NCBI GenBank assembly: GCA_038534295.1
Contig: JBCAXA010000001.1
Coordinates: forward strand, 1,736,001-1,800,000
Length of the DNA: 64,000 nt
DNA from: JBCAXA01 sp038534295
Lineage (GTDB): Bacteria > Pseudomonadota > Gammaproteobacteria > Steroidobacterales > Woeseiaceae
Direction of reading: 5' to 3'
Part shown: positions 60,624 to 64,000 of the stretch, piece by piece
Position numbering within the stretch: position 1 is the stretch's first letter
Layout of the letters: the number at the start of each line of letters is the position of its first letter
The notes under the pieces: model-generated
Databases searched by the model: none
Told to the model about the DNA's origin: nothing
The model's input: the letters and a program-made list of their open reading frames with translations, nothing else
Translations under genes and position numbers: made by a program

Positions 60624-61613
60624 ATGAAAATACTCGTTACAGGTTCTTCTGGTCACTTAGGCGAGGCGCTTGTTCGTTCGTTGAGGTCCGACGGATTCGA
60701 TGTGGCTGGACTCGATGTCAAACCGTCCGAATTCACAACGGAAGTGGGCTCAATAACCGATGCCAACTTCGTGGGGCAGACGGTAGCGGGATGTGACTCA
60801 ATTATTCATACGGCTACGCTACACAAACCGCACATAGGTACGCATACGCGCCAAGACTTCATCGACACGAATATTTCCGGAACATTAAATCTACTCGAAG
60901 CAGCGGTTGAGAGTGGTTGTCGCTCTTTCATTTATACGAGTACGACGAGCACCTTCGGCGACGCAATGAAACCAGAATCCGGAGAGCCAGCCGTGTGGGT
61001 CACGGAAGCGCTGCAGCCAAAACCGAAAAACATCTACGGGGTCACAAAGGCGGCTGCGGAAGACCTGAGTCAGCTGTTCCATCGCAATACCGGTCTTCCG
61101 TGTGTTGTTCTCAAAACGTCTCGGTTCTTTCCTGAGCAGGATGATTCTAAGGATCAGCGTGATGCGTTCGACGACACGAATCTCAAGGTAAATGAACTAC
61201 TCCACCGCCGAATCGACATTGCGGACATCGTAGCTGCTCACAGGCTTGCCGTTGTTCACGCCGAGAAGATCGGGTTTGACAAGTTGATACTGACAGCAAC
61301 AACGCCGTTCAGTCGGGATGACGCCGCTGAATTGGCTATAGACTTGCCAGCCGTCCTTTCAAGGTACGTACCAGACTATCAAGAAGTCTATGAGCGGCGT
61401 GGTTGGAATATGTATCGGTCTATTGGCCGAGTCTATGACAATACCCGAGCGCGGACTGTGCTCGACTGGGAGCCGAGTTACAGCTTTGCGAAGGCGGTTG
61501 AGCGGCTCTGCCGCGGCGAAGACTACCGCAGTGTTCTGGCACAGCAAGTCGGCTCAAAGGGCTATCATTCTGAAATTTTCAGGGAAGGCCCATATCCTGT
61601 TGGAAACTTTTAG
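60624..61613 (+). CDS. NAD-dependent epimerase/dehydratase (extended SDR)
   Basis: This 329-residue protein has the NAD-binding motif VTGSSGHLGEAL (residues 5-16), VDAGLDVKPSE-type acidic residue after strand 2, active-site TSTTSTFG and the catalytic YGVTKAAAEDL (YxxxK). A C-terminal substrate domain with RSIGRVYDNTRARTVLDWEPSYSF is typical of UDP-sugar epimerase-like enzymes. Substrate cannot be assigned; no sugar-nucleotide cluster is nearby. Confidence 0.9.
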   Translation: MKILVTGSSGHLGEALVRSLRSDGFDVAGLDVKPSEFTTEVGSITDANFVGQTVAGCDSIIHTATLHKPHIGTHTRQDFIDTNISGTLNLLEAAVESGCRSFIYTSTTSTFGDAMKPESGEPAVWVTEALQPKPKNIYGVTKAAAEDLSQLFHRNTGLPCVVLKTSRFFPEQDDSKDQRDAFDDTNLKVNELLHRRIDIADIVAAHRLAVVHAEKIGFDKLILTATTPFSRDDAAELAIDLPAVLSRYVPDYQEVYERRGWNMYRSIGRVYDNTRARTVLDWEPSYSFAKAVERLCRGEDYRSVLAQQVGSKGYHSEIFREGPYPVGNF

Positions 61614-62004
61614 CCCGGTCTTACTATTACGGTCCTCGTGTTTGGCTAAGCCGCCTCCAGGGACGGTGCCATTTGGATCTAAGCAAAGTGACCGTCGATC
61701 TCGCGGACGTAGATTGTTCGATTCTTTTGTCGGCATGGTCTTGGCTTATCCAAGGTCAGTGCTCGCCAATGTTAATGACCGCGCTCGGCGATCCCTTTTC
61801 TGCCGAGCGAGGACGAACACACTTTGATTCTCGATAGTGTTCGGCCGACTGATTTGTCGGTTTTCTACGCAATCACTGGGCAAGTTCACCGGCAAGTGAA
61901 GGATCTCCCACCGGGTAAGCCAATCACTGAGTTCACCGTTGCCGGAAAACTCCCTTGATAGCCGGTGCTTTTTTGAGCAAGAGTGAAACGCCGAGAGGGC
62001 ACGC
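61614..62004. other. 391 bp without a gene; small terminator-like hairpin
   Basis: No frame is convincing on either strand. CCGAC-TGATTT-GTCGG followed by TTTTC (61845-61865) is a weak intrinsic terminator on the + strand, far from the epimerase stop. GAGAGGG near 61996 is the ribosome-binding site of the next gene. Confidence 0.4.
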
Positions 62005-62352
62005 GTGAAGCTCGTCACCCAGTTCTCTTCTCTCGCCGACGCCGAGTCGGCAAGCATTTTGCTCGAAAGAAGCGGCATTGCCACGTTCATATCGAGCCGT
62101 AGGTCGGTTTTCGTCCGTGGCATATTAAGAGTCGGTCTCTGGGTTCTGCTCGACCGACAGCTCGATGACGCCGTTATGCTTCTGGAGAATCCAGAGCACG
62201 CAGTGACAGAACCGCTAAGCGACGCTGAGCTGAATCACCTGAAGAGCTCAATTCACGCTAACGGTTTGGCGCCTGTCTTTCGCCATCTGTTGCCCTTAAT
62301 TATCTGTTTGGCGGTGTTCGTTCTGTCAGTAGCTGTCTTGGTTTACGGGTAA
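62005..62352 (+). CDS. DUF2007-like protein with C-terminal membrane helix
   Basis: This 115-residue protein with a GTG start begins KLVTQFSSLADAESASILLERSGIATFI and continues GLWVLLDRQLDDAVMLLENPEHA. This is the ferredoxin-like DUF2007 fold, which resembles signal-transduction PII-like small domains. A hydrophobic C-terminal helix (LLPLIICLAVFVLSVAVLVYG) anchors it. Function unknown. Confidence 0.78.
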   Translation: MKLVTQFSSLADAESASILLERSGIATFISSRRSVFVRGILRVGLWVLLDRQLDDAVMLLENPEHAVTEPLSDAELNHLKSSIHANGLAPVFRHLLPLIICLAVFVLSVAVLVYG

Positions 62353-62434
62353 CACCCACCACAGCGAACAAACGCGACGCGCGGTCGAACCCGACGGGTC
62401 GCGCCAAACCGATCAAGACTCACTGCGATACGAT

Positions 62435-62464
62435 AAAAAATGGCTACGCCCGTTGGGCGTAGCC
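62435..62464 (-). terminator. Intrinsic terminator of the GNAT gene
   Basis: GGCTACGCCC pairs with GGGCGTAGCC over 10 bp with a 3-base loop; read on the minus strand it is followed by TTTTTT. It ends 10 bp after the GNAT stop codon. On the + strand it has no T run. Confidence 0.92.
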
Positions 62465-62473
62465 AAATGCGTC

Positions 62474-62938
62474 CTACCGGTCTCCCAAAGGTTTGCGAAA
62501 CGTCACCTTGTCGTCGCCGGTTGCCCAATAATCGCGGATCACCGCTTCTTGGTGGTAGCCGCACTGCGCGTAGAACGCGCGTGTCCTGGCGTATTCATCG
62601 AGGCCCGATGTATCGACGATGAGAATTCGCTCTGTTGCCAGTGCGCGTTCGATTTCCGTGAGCATCCTCGAGCCGTAGCCCTTGCCCTGATGAGACGAGC
62701 GGATACCGATTGCGAGCAAATTCCATGTCCGGTCAGTAAGCGGCTCCGGGCGGACGTACGCAAAGCCGACTACGCCATCGTCGTCGATTTCGCCTACGAA
62801 CCACAGGTCCGGGTGGTCCGTATCCTCAAAGAACGGTTTGGTCATCGCCTCCAGCATGTCGGCCGGAAACAGAGCTGTGTCTTGCAAAATGCGGCCAGTT
62901 GCCGGCAAGTCTGAAGGGTTCAGTTTTCGTATGTTCAT
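62474..62938 (-). CDS. GNAT-family N-acetyltransferase
   Basis: The protein has 154 residues from the ATG at 62938 (AAGGAC upstream). It has a canonical acetyl-CoA-binding stretch: LLAIGIRSSHQGKGYGSRMLTEIE, with the Q-G-K-G-Y-G loop, then YARTRAFYAQCGYHQEA, typical of motif B. Substrate unknown. It is monocistronic with a strong terminator. Confidence 0.92.
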   Translation of the reverse strand: MNIRKLNPSDLPATGRILQDTALFPADMLEAMTKPFFEDTDHPDLWFVGEIDDDGVVGFAYVRPEPLTDRTWNLLAIGIRSSHQGKGYGSRMLTEIERALATERILIVDTSGLDEYARTRAFYAQCGYHQEAVIRDYWATGDDKVTFRKPLGDR

Positions 62939-63630
62939 CGCTAGAAGTCCTTGTTGCAGTATTTTCACCGGGCAAAAAAACCCGTTAGCGCCAGCTAGAA
63001 GTTGCCGGCACTGAGAAACAGCATTGAGGAGTCGGTCTTAGGAAAGACCGTCTAGCGCAACCATAAAAGTCCTGTTCGTGTGCTTCGGCATAGTAGCAAA
63101 ACACGGGCCGTAGACGCCTCGTCAATCGGTACGCTGGCTTAAAACATCGATGTGGTCTGCAGTTACACTCAAAGCTAATACGTTCTAATGCAGATGACCG
63201 CTGCCGCACCAGCGGATCGATCGCGCGCTCCCGAAATAAAACCGTAATGTCTTTGTTGCCAGCGCCAACGTAGTGGCGTGAACTCGGCCTACCGTTTACG
63301 ATTGATACTGCGTTTGCAGATCGACTCGCCGATCTAGAACTCAAATGACCACAAAGTATCGGCAGCCGGTGCGGATCACCCAATCGCGGCGCCAAGACAA
63401 CGTATGGGAACGAAGCGCAACGGCATTGATGGTCGTTGGCGGTGGCGTTTACCTTTGTCAGTGGCAGTGTTGGCCTGCGAGGCAAGAATACTCATAGCGT
63501 CGGCTAGTCATCGAATCGTGTTTCGGCCGGTGTTTGGCCTTGCACAGCCTCAGTTACTCATCGCCGTTGAATGCGGCGCCATAATCGCTGCCCATCGCAG
63601 CCAGTTCATAACGTGAACGGTCGTTACAGT
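62939..63630. other. About 690 bp with no accepted gene; several small hairpins
   Basis: A 166-codon minus-strand frame (62985-63485) has an Arg/Cys/Ser-rich composition and no ribosome-binding site and is rejected. CGGTCTT-AGGA-AAGACCG (63033-63050) and CCGCTG-CCGCAC-CAGCGG (63198-63215) are perfect hairpins without T runs. Nothing else was recognised. Confidence 0.4.
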
Positions 63631-64000
63631 ATGGCCCTCAATGAGGGCATCAATCTCACAGACTCATCGAGCAATTTCGGCGAAATTCTGTTTCGCGATG
63701 AGCTCATAAAACGCTGTTTGGAAGCGATCGCCAAACGCCGATCGATCATCTTGTTTGGCCCCGATGGCGTCGGCAAGACCGCCATCGTGCACGGTTTGGT
63801 CGCGGCGATGCGCAAAAGCGGCCGAGCGAGCGTGTATGAATTCTCTGTAGGTCAGATTCTTACCGGCACTCGCTATCTGGGCGACTGGGAGAGCAAACTG
63901 GCAAGCCTCATTTCCGGCGTGCAGGACGCCGGCGCCGTGCTGTATTTCTCAGACATCTGGAACATCACAAACGCCGGTAAGTCATCCAATCGCGAAGCCA
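63631..64000 (+). CDS. Clp-like AAA+ ATPase, N-terminal part (truncated by the right edge)
   Basis: 123 complete codons are visible. The start is ATG 63631 or GTG 63613 in the same frame. Walker A is LFGPDGVGKTA (near residue 43). The following order GQILTGTRYLGDWESKLASLISGVQDAGAVLYFSDI copies the first AAA domain of ClpA/B/C (LVAGTKYRGDFEERL, then a Walker B of type ILFIDE). Here the Walker B region reads YFSDIWN, so the Glu that catalyses hydrolysis is missing at its usual place. There is no ClpN-type domain upstream. Function depends on what follows the window. Confidence 0.75.
   Translation, partial: MALNEGINLTDSSSNFGEILFRDELIKRCLEAIAKRRSIILFGPDGVGKTAIVHGLVAAMRKSGRASVYEFSVGQILTGTRYLGDWESKLASLISGVQDAGAVLYFSDIWNITNAGKSSNREA

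Noticed and set aside
62985..63485. A 166-codon minus frame before the right-edge AAA gene
   Set aside because: Low-complexity Arg/Ser/Cys composition, no ribosome-binding site, no recognisable domain.

Overview
The window reads as chromosome from a GC-rich, aerobic or facultatively aerobic gammaproteobacterium outside the Enterobacterales. The evidence is the core block rsmG-parA-parB-atpIBEFHAGDC-glmU-glmS with E. coli-like ATP synthase proteins, an OmpA protein with thrombospondin type 3 repeats, a dihaem cytochrome c4, an NtrY/NtrC-type two-component pair and an OhrR-type MarR regulator. The species cannot be named from the sequence alone. No rRNA, tRNA, IS element, CRISPR array or integrase gene was found.

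Layout. 1-1204: 5' part of a TAP-like alpha/beta hydrolase. 1283-3193: mnmG, separated from its usual partner rsmG by about 8 kb carrying an Opp/Yej-type peptide transporter without a binding protein, a DUF945 protein, cytochrome c4, an MBL-fold hydrolase and an OmpA protein. 11395-13752: rsmG, parA, parB. 13740-14909: a degenerate EAL protein. 15034-22353: atp operon, with a consensus -10, a structured leader that resembles a terminator, and an unusually long atpG-atpD gap. 22355-22683: a 60-61 bp tandem array of REP-like hairpins. 23315-26889: glmU and glmS with a small membrane protein between them.

26890-35270 is an accessory region: more A/T-rich, low coding density, small one-gene units nearly all on the + strand (predicted secreted proteins, lipoproteins, an MNT-type nucleotidyltransferase, a SUKH/SMI1-like protein). 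They are separated by two families of repeated spacer elements, one resembling decayed integron attC sites. An OhrR-like regulator and a secreted esterase-like hydrolase with shared palindromic operators are embedded here.

35274-48168: a CadC/TolB/TPR regulator divergent from a secreted protein; a VOC gene remnant; then a coherent module in which an NtrY-like kinase and an NtrC-like sigma54 activator face a MacA-MacB-type ABC exporter across a near-perfect sigma54 promoter with an upstream dyad; then an S9 peptidase lipoprotein.

48404-64000 is a second accessory region. It holds an SDR gene broken by an amber codon, and a threonyl-tRNA synthetase paralogue lacking the TGS and editing domains, preceded by a 20-codon leader peptide with five consecutive Thr codons and a strong hairpin (apparent threonine attenuation). 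Further on are a MogA protein, a DUF2237 protein, a LysR gene divergent from an SDR/tautomerase/NTF2-like/YdcZ set, a PP-loop ATPase, an epimerase, a DUF2007 protein, GNAT proteins, and at the right edge the start of a Clp-like AAA+ ATPase.

The strongest candidates for something undescribed are the Thr-attenuated, editing-less ThrRS paralogue, the cassette-like small-gene array with its repeats, and the sigma54-driven exporter module.
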